A stretch of 64,000 nt of DNA from Gracilaria domingensis (lineage: Eukaryota > Rhodophyta > Florideophyceae > Gracilariales > Gracilariaceae). Under the pieces are notes generated by a model, which saw nothing but the letters and a program-made list of their open reading frames with translations, was not told the DNA's origin and did no database searches. This document shows positions 10,507-21,666 of this stretch, piece after piece. Location: contig VCMS01000247.1 in the NCBI GenBank assembly GCA_022539475.1, positions 1 through 64,000 on the forward strand, written 5' to 3'. Every line of letters starts with the position of its first letter. Position 1 is the first letter of the stretch. The translations under genes and the position numbers were made by a program.

Positions 10507-12246
10507 CTACACTCTCTCGATTTCTGGAGTATTAATCGATTTCAATATGCCGAGATGCAGGTTGCGTAACTGTTCAAAGAAAGCTCTCCTTGTTCCGAAC
10601 AGACTGCATGTAAATAACCCCTGGATGAATCTTACGGTCAAGGAGGTTTTGATGGACGACAGAATAAGAGATATGGAATTAGAACGCATGAGAGTATGCG
10701 ACTTAGATCTCCTCTCCCTTGCACGACGTAAACTTCTTTCTCCCTCGCCTTTCTTTGCATATTCGAGAATGACTGAGTATGTCTTTCTGACTCTTTTAGT
10801 GTGGTTTTGAGAGGGTCCAGTGAATGACGTAAGAACATTACTGCATAAAGATGAGGGAGGGGCTTTGCATCTATGACAAGGGCTTTGCGTTTTGGTCCCA
10901 TGAAGAATGGACAAAATGTCCTTAGCCTCAGGAATATCCGCACAATAACTTGCAAGCAGAGGATGGCACACTCGACTTAGTTTGTCTTCGCCGATGAACT
11001 GAAAACCTTTCTGCGTGAGATTTAGAATGGGCTCTAGGACTTGACGAAGAGATTCTTGAAGGATTTGCATCCTGGACTCGCGTAGAGACTTGCTAGAAAC
11101 GAATGGCATTGCGTCTGCTTCAGATGCGGAAACCTCGATCAGTGTGGTAGGGAAGTATGCCACTACTGTGAGGTCATCACGGATACACTTACGGCGAAGC
11201 TCGTCGGAGAAGTTGAGAAATATGAGGTGAAGAGGATAGGGGGTAATCGATGTTTGCTTTAGAGTTGTTGAAGACTTATCGGTGTATACCTGCAGAAGAC
11301 CTACGAAAGATTCACTGTAACTTATTTCTTGGGAGTACCACACTATTCTACTATCCAAAGAGCCCATGACCATTTCCTTAAGTTTTGAGGTGGCGTCTCT
11401 TGCGAGAGAGCCGGACATGGGGTGAGATATTTTCGTGGAGTGGTTCTGAGGTATAGGGTGGAAGAATGTGTTTTCGTTGTTAGCCAACTGGAGCTGTTTC
11501 ACAAGTGTCTGAACGGGGTCTCTCGTGTAGAGGGTGGCGCTGAACTTACATCCTTCTGGCGAGACAGTTCTGCCATTGAAACCGTCCTTTGAGGCGTATC
11601 GTTCGAAAATGGCGTTCTTCAGTTCTGTACAGCGCTTGGAACTTGTTATGGTCTCGTTGAATCGCTTTTGCGAGAATCGCGGGTCCCGAAGTAGCCCAAT
11701 TAGCTCGTCTGCCTCACGATGACCAAGGTTGGAAGCTACTGAAGCCAGACAAACTGTGAGATAATCCATATGCAAATCACCGAGGGCCTCCTCAGAAGGC
11801 ACTGGGTGGGAACTGCTTCCGTGTTCTCGCTCTAATGACGCGGGAGCTGGGGAAGGAGAAACACATTGCGAAGTGTCCGGAATGGGAGGGGCGCACGGAG
11901 TGGGGTCGACGATGTCCTCGGACACTGGAGGCTCGGGAAGGCGACAAGGGGCAGTGACCGTTTCGGAAGATGCGGGCGCGGGTGCGGAAAGCTTGAGACG
12001 CTTGCTTCTCCGAATGGGCCGGCTATTGTCGTCTTCCAGCGCTGCTTTCAGACGAAACGGGCAATGGTTGACATGCTGTTGAAGGGATAAGACTCCTCGG
12101 CGAGTAACGAAGGGGCACCCACGCTTCTTATGTGTACAGTAGTAGACCATGGGAAGAAGAACTGAACGAGAAACGACGACAAAGACTGCAAGGGAAGGGC
12201 GTCTGAAGGGAGAAGGAGGTCGAGCGACAGTCAAGATCGACGTCAT
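10507..12246 (-). CDS. Plavaka-like (CACTA-related) transposase, truncated
   Basis: The open frame has 579 codons. The better start is the ATG at 12150, because it begins right at a zinc-finger-like N-terminus (YCTHKKRGCPF...LSLQQHVNHCPF), as in Plavaka proteins. A Pro/Ser-rich linker follows. The central domain carries the family hallmark: YTDKSSTTLKQTSITPYPLH, then FLNFSDELRRK and VVAYFPTT, corresponding to the DKT...YPVYLT.GN..K.IRRK...GYLP block. Later comes HPLLASYCADIPEAKDILSI with a CHRC pair. This is followed by basic sequence without family character, suggesting a frame change before the end. These are DDE transposases of cut-and-paste elements, commonest in fungi. No terminal inverted repeats or target duplication could be fixed, so the element's ends are unknown. 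The long intact frame suggests only moderate age. Confidence 0.6.
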   Translation of the reverse strand: MTSILTVARPPSPFRRPSLAVFVVVSRSVLLPMVYYCTHKKRGCPFVTRRGVLSLQQHVNHCPFRLKAALEDDNSRPIRRSKRLKLSAPAPASSETVTAPCRLPEPPVSEDIVDPTPCAPPIPDTSQCVSPSPAPASLEREHGSSSHPVPSEEALGDLHMDYLTVCLASVASNLGHREADELIGLLRDPRFSQKRFNETITSSKRCTELKNAIFERYASKDGFNGRTVSPEGCKFSATLYTRDPVQTLVKQLQLANNENTFFHPIPQNHSTKISHPMSGSLARDATSKLKEMVMGSLDSRIVWYSQEISYSESFVGLLQVYTDKSSTTLKQTSITPYPLHLIFLNFSDELRRKCIRDDLTVVAYFPTTLIEVSASEADAMPFVSSKSLRESRMQILQESLRQVLEPILNLTQKGFQFIGEDKLSRVCHPLLASYCADIPEAKDILSILHGTKTQSPCHRCKAPPSSLCSNVLTSFTGPSQNHTKRVRKTYSVILEYAKKGEGERSLRRARERRSKSHTLMRSNSISLILSSIKTSLTVRFIQGLFTCSLFGTRRAFFEQLRNLHLGILKSINTPEIERV

Positions 12247-12519
12247 GCTGAGAACGGAGAATATATTTTGAGTTTAAATCACGTGCTTTCGTTCAAAAAG
12301 GAACGTAGGTACACGTCGACCTCAACACAAGGGTGTACTTCTCGTATTATCTACCACTAGTTATAAACCTGTGGTTTCCCAACGTTGTACGCTGTACACT
12401 TGTCCAATCTCGCACAGAAAAATAAATCTCTTCCCTTCGCCGCCGCCGCCGCGCCTCCGACGTCCGAACTTCCGTTACCGTCGTGAGCCATGCCATCGAT
12501 ATCATCGCGTTATACTCCG

Positions 12520-12594
12520 CTCCGTCGTACTTTTTCCCGCCCTCCACTTTATGGAGGCTCCATAAAGTAGAGGGCGGAAGAAAGTAGGACGGAG
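12520..12594. repeat. 75-bp hairpin palindrome
   Basis: CTCCGTCGTACTTT..CCGCCCTCCACTTTATGGA is followed after 3 bases by its near-perfect inverse, ending GGACGGAG at 12594. Arms are about 36 bases with about four mismatches and almost no loop. It lies about 270 bp upstream of the Plavaka-like start, in the same promoter-side position as the palindrome array of the ATP-grasp gene. It is probably a small foldback insertion. Confidence 0.85.
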
Positions 12595-12872
12595 TCATCC
12601 GTATCTCAGGGATGTATTCCGTGCAGTCTTTTCGTACGTTCTCCCATATCCTTCCACGTATCTTTGCTCTAAACTAACCAATCCTCACCGCGTTTCTTCG
12701 CGCTCTGCGACATGGAAACGGCTGGAAATAAGCTAATCACCCTCAACTTCTTCTATTTGTTCAAGATATAGAACGAGTTGAAGGGTGAAAACGGGAACCC
12801 GGTAACCCAAACCGACGACTGTAAGTACGCGACCAATAGTTCATTTCGTTGCGCCATAGGCTCTAGCTCTGC
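12595..12872. other. spacer without gene
   Basis: Nothing recognised between the hairpin and the direct repeat. Confidence 0.5.
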
Positions 12873-13211
12873 CTGTTCGGGATAGGCGATTCTGGTACTT
12901 GGTTGAGACATAGGTTTCTGTCTCGTTTATCGCATCTTGCGGTATGTTTGCTGCATGGGCATTCTCGGTGTCGTTGCTTGTGAGTTCTTGCTTCGACACC
13001 TTTCGCGCTTTACGATGATGGTGGGCTGGTAATCTAACCGATCCCTTTCCTTCTTCTTTTTCATTTTGCGAGTTACTAGGTCCCTCGACTTTTCTAGCGC
13101 AACGTTTCTGTTTTGCTTTATCAATGGTACGTTCCATCGCAATTCAAATGTTTCCAACGGAGCATTGACTAACTTATGGATACTTTCTGCTTGCGTATAC
13201 AGGTAAACGAC
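12873..13211. repeat. direct repeat D, copy 1
   Basis: This copy aligns almost throughout with 13286-13626 in the same orientation, both starting CTGTTCGGGATAGGCGATTC and ending GCGTATACAGGTAAA. Differences are scattered (roughly one in ten bases). On the - strand both copies contain an open frame beginning MERTIDK.KQKRCARKVEGP and carrying GKGSVRLPA, and in copy 1 the frame upstream reads TQAESIHKLVNAPLETFELR. The unit may therefore be a coding fragment of an unrecognised protein that was duplicated. Confidence 0.85.
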
Positions 13212-13275
13212 CAATTTTATTTCATCTCTCCAGATCCATCATCGATCTTGAGAGACAAAATGAAATTGGTCGTTT
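13205..13275. repeat. palindrome at the junction of the two D copies
   Basis: AAACGACCAATTTTATTTCA at 13205 returns inverted at the end (TGAAATTGGTCGTTT to 13275), with arms of about 26 bases and about 20 bases between. The AAACGACC end overlaps the last bases of copy 1. Copy 2 begins 10 bases after the palindrome. Confidence 0.85.
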
Positions 13276-13285
13276 TACTGTCTGA

Positions 13286-13626
13286 CTGTTCGGGATAGGC
13301 GATTCTGGTACTTGTTTGGGATATAGGCTAGATTCTCGTTTATCGCGTCTTGCGGTATGTTTGCTGCATGGGCATTCTCGGTGTCCTTGCTTGTGAGTTC
13401 TCGCTTCGACACCTTTCGCGGTTTACGATGATATGGTCGGCTGGTAATCTAACCGATCCCTTTCCTGCTTCTTCTTCCGTATGCGAGTTACCAGGTCCCT
13501 CGACTTTTCTAGCGCAACGTTTCTGTTTCGTTTTATCAATGGTACGTTCCATCGCATTTCAAATGTATCTAACGGATCATTGACTAACTTATGGATACTT
13601 TCTGCTTGCGTATACAGGTAAATGAC
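13286..13626. repeat. direct repeat D, copy 2
   Basis: Second copy of the 340-bp unit described at 12873. Its - strand frame also begins MERTIDKTKQKRCARKVEGP but diverges in the middle through small indels, so it is not a maintained gene. Confidence 0.85.
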
Positions 13627-13663
13627 TTTTGATGCGGAGGTAGCTCACGAGTTGCAGGTGCAG

Positions 13664-13842
13664 GTTCCTCAAGTAGGGAACCATGCATCTGGGCATGGTT
13701 CCCTACATGAGGAACGGAGAGGATGAGGCGCGAAGCGCCTCATCCTCTCAGAGTGCGTATGTGTTCTACCGATCCAGCACTATGGTGGAGGTGCAGTCTG
13801 CGGCATCTGCCGCAGATTGCGCCTACACCCGCTCCATTATGG
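13664..13842. repeat. three consecutive long hairpins
   Basis: Hairpin 1 (13664-13715) has arms GTTCCTCAAGTAGGGAACC and its inverse. Hairpin 2 (13717-13749) has perfect 15-base arms GAGAGGATGAGGCGC with a GAA loop. Hairpin 3 (13779-13842) has an inner CTGCGGCA/TGCCGCAG stem extended outwards by imperfect pairing to ACTATGG/CCATTATGG. They are separated by 1 and 29 bases. No gene overlaps them. Confidence 0.9.
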
Positions 13843-14070
13843 GGAAATGGTACATGTAATATAGCGAAGTAGTGGTTAGCAAAAGCGGTCGATAGAAGAA
13901 TAGATACGAATAAAACGGTATGATTTCATAATGGGGATCATCTGTACTAGCACTAGTATTCCATGCGTTGCAGGGTATCATTCCGCAGAAGGTATCGTGT
14001 AATGTGCACCTCAATGGAAACTGAACCTAGACTTCGCGAAATACGGTTCAGGTAGCCCTCGACTAAAGAA
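13843..14070. other. spacer without gene
   Basis: No feature seen; AT-rich relative to the GC-rich block that follows. Confidence 0.5.
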
Positions 14071-14756
14071 CTAGCACGAGTGGAAAACCCCCCAGTATTT
14101 ACTGCACAGAGATTCTGGACGACCCAAGCAATTATCTGCAAATTTTGAAATAATTGATCTCGATATTTTTTCAAAAAATTTACTGGACGACCCTTGCCAA
14201 TTTCTGGACGACCCTCGCCAAAAACTAGCATCTGCAAGAGACAGACGTAGCGCCGCTGCACGCCGTTCCAGGGCCAGGGGGTTGGCGGCGCGCTGATCAC
14301 ACGTGGGCATGGCAGCGCGCTCGTCTACCAGCAGCGCCGATCGCAGCCGCGCCTCCAGAGGCGGCAGCTGGGCCAGCAACGCCACTACCGAGCGCGCCAG
14401 CGCGCGTGCAGCCAAAACCGGCGCCTCTGGCAGCCCCAGCAGCGTGGCGTTTACCGGCACCACCGCCGGCCACGGCCGGCGCCGCCGAGGCTTCTGGCAG
14501 CGAGTCGGGCGTGGCCGGCTAGGCTCACGCGCGTTTGCAGTACAGCAGCAGCGCTACAGGGAGGGCAAGGGCCCGGAGAGGGAACGCGGTACGGCGCGCT
14601 CATGGCACGTGAGTTGGCCATGGCGGCGGCAGCAGCGGAGTGAGAGGCATAGCATGCCCGTTGGCGGTGCGCGCCGGGCGGCGCCGCGCGCGCGCCCGGT
14701 GCCCCGTTTGAGCGCTCTGCGGCGGCACGGCGCTTTGCTGCCGGCGTCGCGTCATG
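14071..14756 (-). other. GC-rich coding-like remnant, unrecognised
   Basis: The - strand has Leu/Ala-rich coding-like sequence (LPEAPVLAARALARSVVALL, LERRAAALRLSLADAS) in a stretch far richer in GC than its surroundings. It follows the phytoene desaturase fragment on the same strand but has no resemblance to it. Compositional bias can make long open frames by chance, so coding status is uncertain. Near its left end the 11-mer CTGGACGACCC occurs three times (14115, 14183, 14204). Confidence 0.35.
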
Positions 14757-15552
<796 letters not shown>

Positions 15553-16330
15553 CTACGAGGCAAAGCCGCCGTCTCCCATTAAAAGCGCCAACGGCGCAAC
15601 GGCCACGTTGTCATCGCTTCCAATCTCGTCCGCCACCAGCTCTGCGCCCGCGCTCAGCAACGCAATAAGCGCGAACAAGGTGAAGGTACCCGTGCCAGGC
15701 AGAACGGCCATTTCGAAGCACGAAAACCAGCGCAGCAATGCGATGAAGCTCGTCGATGCGCCCAGCACAAACGCGATGCTGCTGGCCACACTCTGGCCGC
15801 TTCTGGGCCACTTTATGGACTAGACTCTGCGTCCCACCACCTCCAAGCCGGTCGCCAACGCACATATTCGCCACGGCAACCGCTGCGGCCTGCGTGCCGA
15901 ACAAAAGTAGCGTGAGCAACAGCAGCGTCACACTGTAGATCAGCGGTCCGTGAAGAGCTTCACACGCGCTTCCCTCCCTTGACAACGCGCGCGCAAACTC
16001 GCTTCGCGCGGAGGCGGCCGACGACAAGCCCGACACTACAAACAAAGCGAAGAACAGCAGCGGCACGCAGAAAGGCACACAGATGCGCGTGGGATATCGC
16101 GCTATACAGCGGCCACAACGCAAGGGTTGCCGGCCGGCAACTGATGAGGACAATCTTTCTCGTCGTGCGCGGAGAAACAAGCCCAAGCGCTGCTACGGTT
16201 GGCAGACGCTCAAGCACAGCGTGACGGCGTCGATGATCGCCAGCGTGAGCTGCGTGTCGCGCAACCCGTCGGTGAGCGCCGGCAGCATCAGCGCGCGCAT
16301 CTCGCGCGCTCCAGGCAGGCATGTCGTGCG
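15553..16330 (-). pseudogene. decayed multi-spanning membrane protein, unrecognised
   Basis: On the - strand, several strongly hydrophobic segments appear in order but in different frames. They are PLLFFALFVVSGLSSAA (about 16081-16019), LIYSVTLLLLTLLLFGTQAA (about 15943-15866), SIAFVLGASTSFIALLRWF (about 15783-15718) and FTLFALIALLSAGAEL (about 15687-15634). They are preceded by a MRALMLPALTDGLRDTQLTL piece near 16300. The spacing suits a polytopic membrane protein of four or more helices. At least two frame changes separate the pieces (around 16200 and 15800), so it is a pseudogene. I do not recognise the family. It shares GC-richness with the neighbouring desaturase fragment and may have arrived with it. 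Confidence 0.45.
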
Positions 16331-16594
16331 GGGCTACTGGAAATGAGCGCGATGCGACGTAGAGCGTGCGTGGAGGCGTGCGATCGGCAGCTCAGAAGCG
16401 ACGGAAGCGGCTGGAGGAAGCACGTCGCCTTCATGGCGGAAGGCCGCGCGATAAATGTGAGGGTGTAACGCGGCGAACGAAAGCGGCTTGGCGTCAGCAG
16501 ATGATGGTCAACTGCGGAGGTCGGTACCTGAGTCGTCAGCTGCGATCATCGCCAATAGTCAGCTGGAGGAAGCCTCGCGAGACGCCTCCGCGGC
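16331..16594. other. GC-rich tail of the island
   Basis: GC-rich sequence with many CGGAAG and GGAGGAAG words and no recognisable gene. Confidence 0.4.
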
Positions 16595-17068
16595 ATGCGG
16601 CCGTTTTGGGGCGAGGCGGGTGCACGAGATTGGGGACGGTTCTCACACGTACCTCTACAGAATAACTTTCCGGGAGACGGAGAGGGAGGATCCGAACGCG
16701 TGATGGGCGAGATATAGGTGAAGAGTCGGGACGGTGCGAAATGGGAAGGAATGGTGGGATAATTGAGGTGAGATGCGTTGCGATTTGCATCGCAACTCCG
16801 GGGAAAAAGGAAACGCAAACTAGCACAAGCGCAGATTAGAGAGAGGGTCGCGGAAAAGAGTGGATGGGGCGGTGCGGCGAAATAGAACCTGTACAAAAAC
16901 TCGGAGACCCAAGAATTAAACTGCACGAGATGGAATTTAATATTCCAAAATTTCTTAATTTTTTGAGTGCCAGCCACTGCCACCCCCTCGCGCGCCCCAA
17001 AAAGCCCAAAAACTAGCTTAGTTTCCAAAGCGAACAGACTATATTCCACTTTGCAGAACACAGACGTA
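16595..17068 (-). repeat. dispersed repeat A, copy 2 (inverted relative to copy 1)
   Basis: The reverse complement aligns with 18-450 from TGTTCTGCAAAGTGGAATAT through GCTTTGGAAACTAAGCTAG, the CTCTTTTCCGCGACCCTC block and the ACGCGTTCGGATC block, to about 16595. The homology starts at about 17068 and stops at the edge of the GC-rich island. Confidence 0.7.
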
Positions 17069-17279
17069 CTTTTCCTCTTGAATAAGTTGAAAACATAAAC
17101 TTGAAAGATTATCAATTGACTTTAATCAAGGTTAGATTTTAACCCAGGAACTTTCCGACGGAAAGGAGGGAATATGGTGAAACAATTCATCGAAAGTGCT
17201 GGCAAGTTCGGCCCCATAAATTCGTGGGCCCGGGCGCATTCATGGTTTGGGAGATAGTCTTTCTCTTATGCCTCCACAC
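17069..17279. other. spacer without gene
   Basis: No feature recognised. Confidence 0.5.
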
Positions 17280-18613
17280 ATATCGTTATAACTTGTTGAA
17301 TGCCGTGAGTTGGCTGTCACTGATGTTCGTGAGATAATTGGAGACTACGCTACTGACCAGAGTTTTGGCCTTTCTACACGAACTGCAGGGACAGTTATCT
17401 GATTCTGCCAAGGCCCGTAGGCGTATTAAGCTTCTACTGCTTCTTTCAGTCAGAAAGATGGTTTTCTGTACTATGGGAAGAATCTTTGTATTCCCGAGAA
17501 GGGTCGTCTTGCTGTAATGGCGCTTGCGTATCATGCAAAAATACGGGGACACTTTGCGTTTACGAAAACTTTGGGCAGGTTACAAGCATTTAATTGGAAG
17601 CGTAAGAGAAGAGATATTCATCGGTACCGCGATGGGTGTCAAGTGTGCCAGCAGAACAAGGACTCACGAGCGAAAAAATTGAATTTTCCTACGCATTTTC
17701 CGCTTCCCACTAGAAGATGGGTCTAGTAGCGACTGATTTCATTGTTAAGCTTCCAAGAACGGATGAAGGCTTTGACGCTATCTCAAGATGGGTTGAGTCT
17801 CCTTTCTCGAAGAGTGAGGTTTTTCCCGTGTCGCGAAACAGATGATGCTCCTAATATTGACGAGTTGTTGCAAAAGTATATTTCCGCGGTATGGGTGGCC
17901 AGATGCTGTCATATCGGACTGCGATCCTTGGTTTGTTTCACAGTTCTGGAACAGTTTAATGAAACTTTTTGGTCTTACTATGCGAATGTCTTCTCCCCGA
18001 CATCCAGAGACAGATGACGCATTGGTGGTTACGAATCGAATGATTGAAAACCACGTAAGATGTCTTTGTTCTTGTGAACAAAATGATTGGGATAAACTAC
18101 GTCCCTATGCTGAGTTTGCTTACTATTCCGCAGTGTCGGAAGACCTCGGTATGGCACCCTCTCGAATCCATCTGGGCTGTAAACATAAGGCCCCGCTTGA
18201 TATTATTACTGGAACTATTTCTAATATCTTGAATACTGAGGAATTTCGAAGGCGTTAGCAGAACGTGTTTGAAAATGAGAAATACTGCACAGAGCTTTCC
18301 AATGCATGTAGAGCAAACTCTTCTGAAGGATACCGTTTCGGTGGTGTTAATCATAACTTACAGAGAAGCCCATCGATAAGAAACGCGAGGTTATTAGTCG
18401 CACAATGACGTGGATCTGGTCCCAGAATGTGTACATGTGTACCACTATTTGGTTGTTTTGAGGGAAATGAATCTTTTCATAATTTGGGAAATACCATGTG
18501 GGTTTTGGTCGTACAATTTCAGGATTGCCCGCGGTGGAAGATGCACACGAGGTGCTCATTATTATCGTTATTTTACATACTTTTGTAACCCAGTACAGGA
18601 CCGCTGGCATAGT

Positions 18614-18650
18614 ACTTAGGTGATAGTTCACCGCTATCACCAACCTAAGT
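18614..18650. repeat. hairpin inside the gypsy fossil
   Basis: ACTTAGGTGATAG is followed after a short loop by its inverse, CTATCACCAACCTAAGT. It may mark the end of a small insertion. Confidence 0.7.
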
Positions 18651-19469
18651 AAAGGTAACCCGGTGGGCGGCTCTGACTATTTCGCCTGCGCGACAACTCC
18701 AACTCCTCGCGGAGCAAGTTACGTCTGCACGGTTTAGTTAAACCGCGGCTCCATATAGGAGAGTGCACGTAGTACATACCATCTTTGGGCCTTTGTTTTT
18801 CTTTTTTAATACTTAATACCTGTGAATCATGTACTGCACAGCTCATCTATTTTACCGACGGGTACTATCTTTTCGCTTCCGTATTTGGGTTCCTTGATGT
18901 TCTTTCTTTCGTTCTATTACAGTAGTCCACCACCGCCTATTATTATTTCGTTATTTCATCTTTGGACATCTGCATCGGGTACTGATACCATTGCTCGTCA
19001 CGGAGACTTTACACTACCTTTTTCCCCTTTCTGGTTTTTTCTCTCTCGGTGTCTCTATCTTAATCATTGTGGTATATACTGAGGTCCTCGTAGATTTGCA
19101 CCCACACGCGGAGGGTACGGGCTGCGATGTCTCTGCAGGAACGTCTCTTGACAGCGGGGTCCCGAATTGACTTGGTGGCTTTTCCCTATCTGCGATTGCT
19201 CCAAAACGCAATCCAGACCGATGAAAATACCCTTCATTTCTGTATTATAGTTCTTCCGAACGGGTGGTTTTGCTTTAGCTAGAAAAGCGATACGCGTGTG
19301 GGCGTCTGAGTATTGCTGACCGGGTTGTGGCGAGACGCGAGGAAGGCAGGACACGTTTCAAGCGTTATCGCGGATCCGAATCCGAACGATTTAGGCGCCT
19401 TTCGCTGTAAACGACTGAGAGATGCACATCGATAGTTTAGAAAGAGATATTTAGGGGCACCCTGACCTC
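18651..19469. other. unassigned DNA inserted in the gypsy fossil
   Basis: No gene or known element recognised; pyrimidine-rich between 18800 and 19080. Confidence 0.4.
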
Positions 19470-19651
19470 CCCTGAGAGAATCATTTTTTGTCCGAGCGTA
19501 AGCACGTGTTGTGCACTGCTCTATTTAGAAAGTTTTTGTTCATTTACGGGGTGCGCAGGGCGCTCGCACGGGGAAGATCGCAATTTTGAACACTCAATTT
19601 TCTAAATAAACGCATGCACACCCCGTATTTTCCCTTTTGATTGTACTAGGG
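19470..19651. mobile_element. 182-bp MITE, copy 1
   Basis: Small inverted-repeat element with ends CCCTGAGAGAATCA at the left and TGATTGTACTAGGG at the right (inverse CCCTAGTACAATCA). Inside these is a second inverted pair around TTTAGAAA and TTTCTAAATAAACG. The same arrangement and exactly the same length occur at 38607-38788. It has no coding capacity and would depend on a transposase elsewhere. The target duplication is not clear. Confidence 0.8.
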
Positions 19652-19785
19652 ACCACGAGCTCACGGTGAACCCCGCAGAGTAAGCGACAAGGATCCCTTG
19701 CCGTACTTCTTCTTTGCCAAGCAGCGCGATCGCTAGAACAAGGGGGGCCCTATAGTAAGTTTATCGAACCGTTTGTACATGGCCT
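19652..19785. other. spacer
   Basis: No feature seen between the MITE and the last part of the gypsy fossil. Confidence 0.4.
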
Positions 19786-20280
19786 GTGTGCACCTGTACG
19801 CGACTACCGATAACAACCGTACACTCTCTCACCCGACTGCCCCGTGCTTCCTCCATTGCAACCGACATTGACACGTTGCAGCCCCTCACTCCGGTGCCTC
19901 CGCAGTTCTCGTCTCAAGACCGCATCTGGTATTTCGTTCCCAACACGTGCTATATCACAATTTTCGTGCCCGAAGCTAGAGATTGGGTCACAGCGTTTGG
20001 GTTTCAAGAAAGCTTCTAAAGGATCAGTACAGTCGGACGCAAAAGAGCGAGAAGTTTTCTGCACGTCGTTTTGGCCCGTTTATGACGGAGCTGGTTGGTA
20101 AGAATGCCTTACGGCCTAGGATTCCAGAACATATTCGAGCGCACCCAGTCGTGCACCTTTCGCACACAAACAAACAAATCTCACAAGCCCCCGATTACTC
20201 GCAGCTACACCGACCGACACCTAGTTACGTGCAGCGTCCGAGAAATACGATTTGTTTCAATTGGATAGAATCTTGAAGCA

Positions 20281-21661
20281 CAGGCGATAAGGAAAAGGTT
20301 ACCAGTAGCTTACTTTGTTGCGCAATTTCCCGACCCACGATGCTGAATAGCAACCAACCTGGGACTTTATTGTTCGTCATGGAACACTGACAAAAGCTGT
20401 CCATGAGTAAATTGTAAAGCATGGACTGCTGAGACACCTAAGTTGACATATAAAGACACCGGGGATGAGAATGGTGCAACAAATGTTGCTGTCAGTTTGG
20501 AGTCTGTGCACTGGAGTACGATAGCAGCACAGAAACGCAAGGTTGTGAGACTGACTAAAAGTGTGTGGCGCAGGAAGTTTTCTGTAATGCAGTAAAAGGC
20601 TGAAGATTTTATCCGTACCACATCGGAGAAGAGGGGAGCACCGGTATCGATATGAAAGTAGCCAGAACTCCCTGCGGTAGTGGTATCGATTTTGGGGACT
20701 TTGTTTGTGCACCGAAAATTTAGAGAATACGGAAATGCTGTTCGTATCGTTAAATACTGCCCAGTCCGGCAGCAGAAGCCTTACGACAAGAAAGGAATCC
20801 ACCGGTTCCACAATACACTCCAGTAAAATCTCCCGGTTTGCTACACAAACTCTCATTAAGTTTTCTGGCAGTCCTCAGTACAAAAGTGTTGGATTTACCC
20901 AGCAGCGAGACCCTTTCAAACGCTTTGCGTAACAAATGGAAGACCCAAAGACGCGCAAGAAGATAATAGCTCCATTCAAAAAGGGAATGAGTTTTCTTTT
21001 CTGATTTCGTAGAAGGACATCCTACGCAGACCACAAACTCTCTAATTCAGCAACTGAAGGATGAATAAGTCCGCATTCGTGATATGTTTTTGGTGCCATC
21101 TTCTGCTCCTTTCTGCGATTGAGTCGCTTTGAGTATGACACACTATTTTTAGTCGCTATTCGAAGACCGTGTCGTATAAAAAACATTCAAAAGACAGCTA
21201 AGTGCTTCAGACTGTGCGCTTTTCAAACTTTGTCCACAATCACTCTATTGCTCTGCAAAGGGCACCAAAAGGCGGGGATGATGAGAACTGAGGTCTTAGT
21301 CCTCAGTTGTCATGATCACCATAAGACATGTAGATTGGAATGCATATGTTTTATCTTGATTGAGATATCTCTATGTGCGGTATCAATGTGCGACAAGTAG
21401 AAATACGTTTGGGAGGCGTTTTGCAATATTCATTTCTATTGCAAAGCTCGCTGCCGCACACATTGCAATAGATAACCGCAATACTTTTCTCTATTGTATT
21501 ACAATATTGCAATTTTACTGCAATGCAATATATTGCCCCGTAGCTCTTTTCTCATCCAGCCCGAAGTAAAGAAGAAGAAGAAAGGATCTCGCCCTTTCTT
21601 TAACAGAGACATTTCACCTGGAATGTAGTTATGCTTCTTTTTCTGCTCAGTATCTATTGGT
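20281..21661. other. gene-free stretch with small palindromes
   Basis: No convincing gene. A hairpin AACTGAGG..CCTCAGTT lies at about 21288-21311. Between about 21420 and 21540 words such as GCAATATT, TTGCAAT and ATTGCAAT recur many times on both strands. The stretch ends at the copia insertion site. Confidence 0.5.
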
Positions 21662-21666
21662 ACTGT

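Larger units (their letters stand above)
17280..20280 (+). mobile_element. Ty3/gypsy LTR-element fossil (integrase region), interrupted
   Basis: Fossil of a Ty3/gypsy-type pol gene on the + strand. Visible parts, in order, are the H2C2 zinc-binding region of integrase (GHFAFTKTLGRL..CQVCQQNK, about 17520-17700), the catalytic core region (about 17715-18250), and, well separated, the C-terminal GPY/F-type region (RRFGPFMTELVGKNA and IRAHPVVHLSHT, about 19985-20200). The 1.5 kb or so between core and C-terminus is far longer than normal and contains unrelated DNA, including a 182-bp MITE, so other sequence has inserted. No LTRs, gag or reverse transcriptase are visible. It is clearly broken, with at least four interruptions, and looks old. 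Confidence 0.75.

Noticed and set aside
13664-13842. Riboswitch or rho-independent terminators
   Set aside because: The sequence is eukaryotic, the hairpins are not followed by T-runs and there is no adjacent gene.
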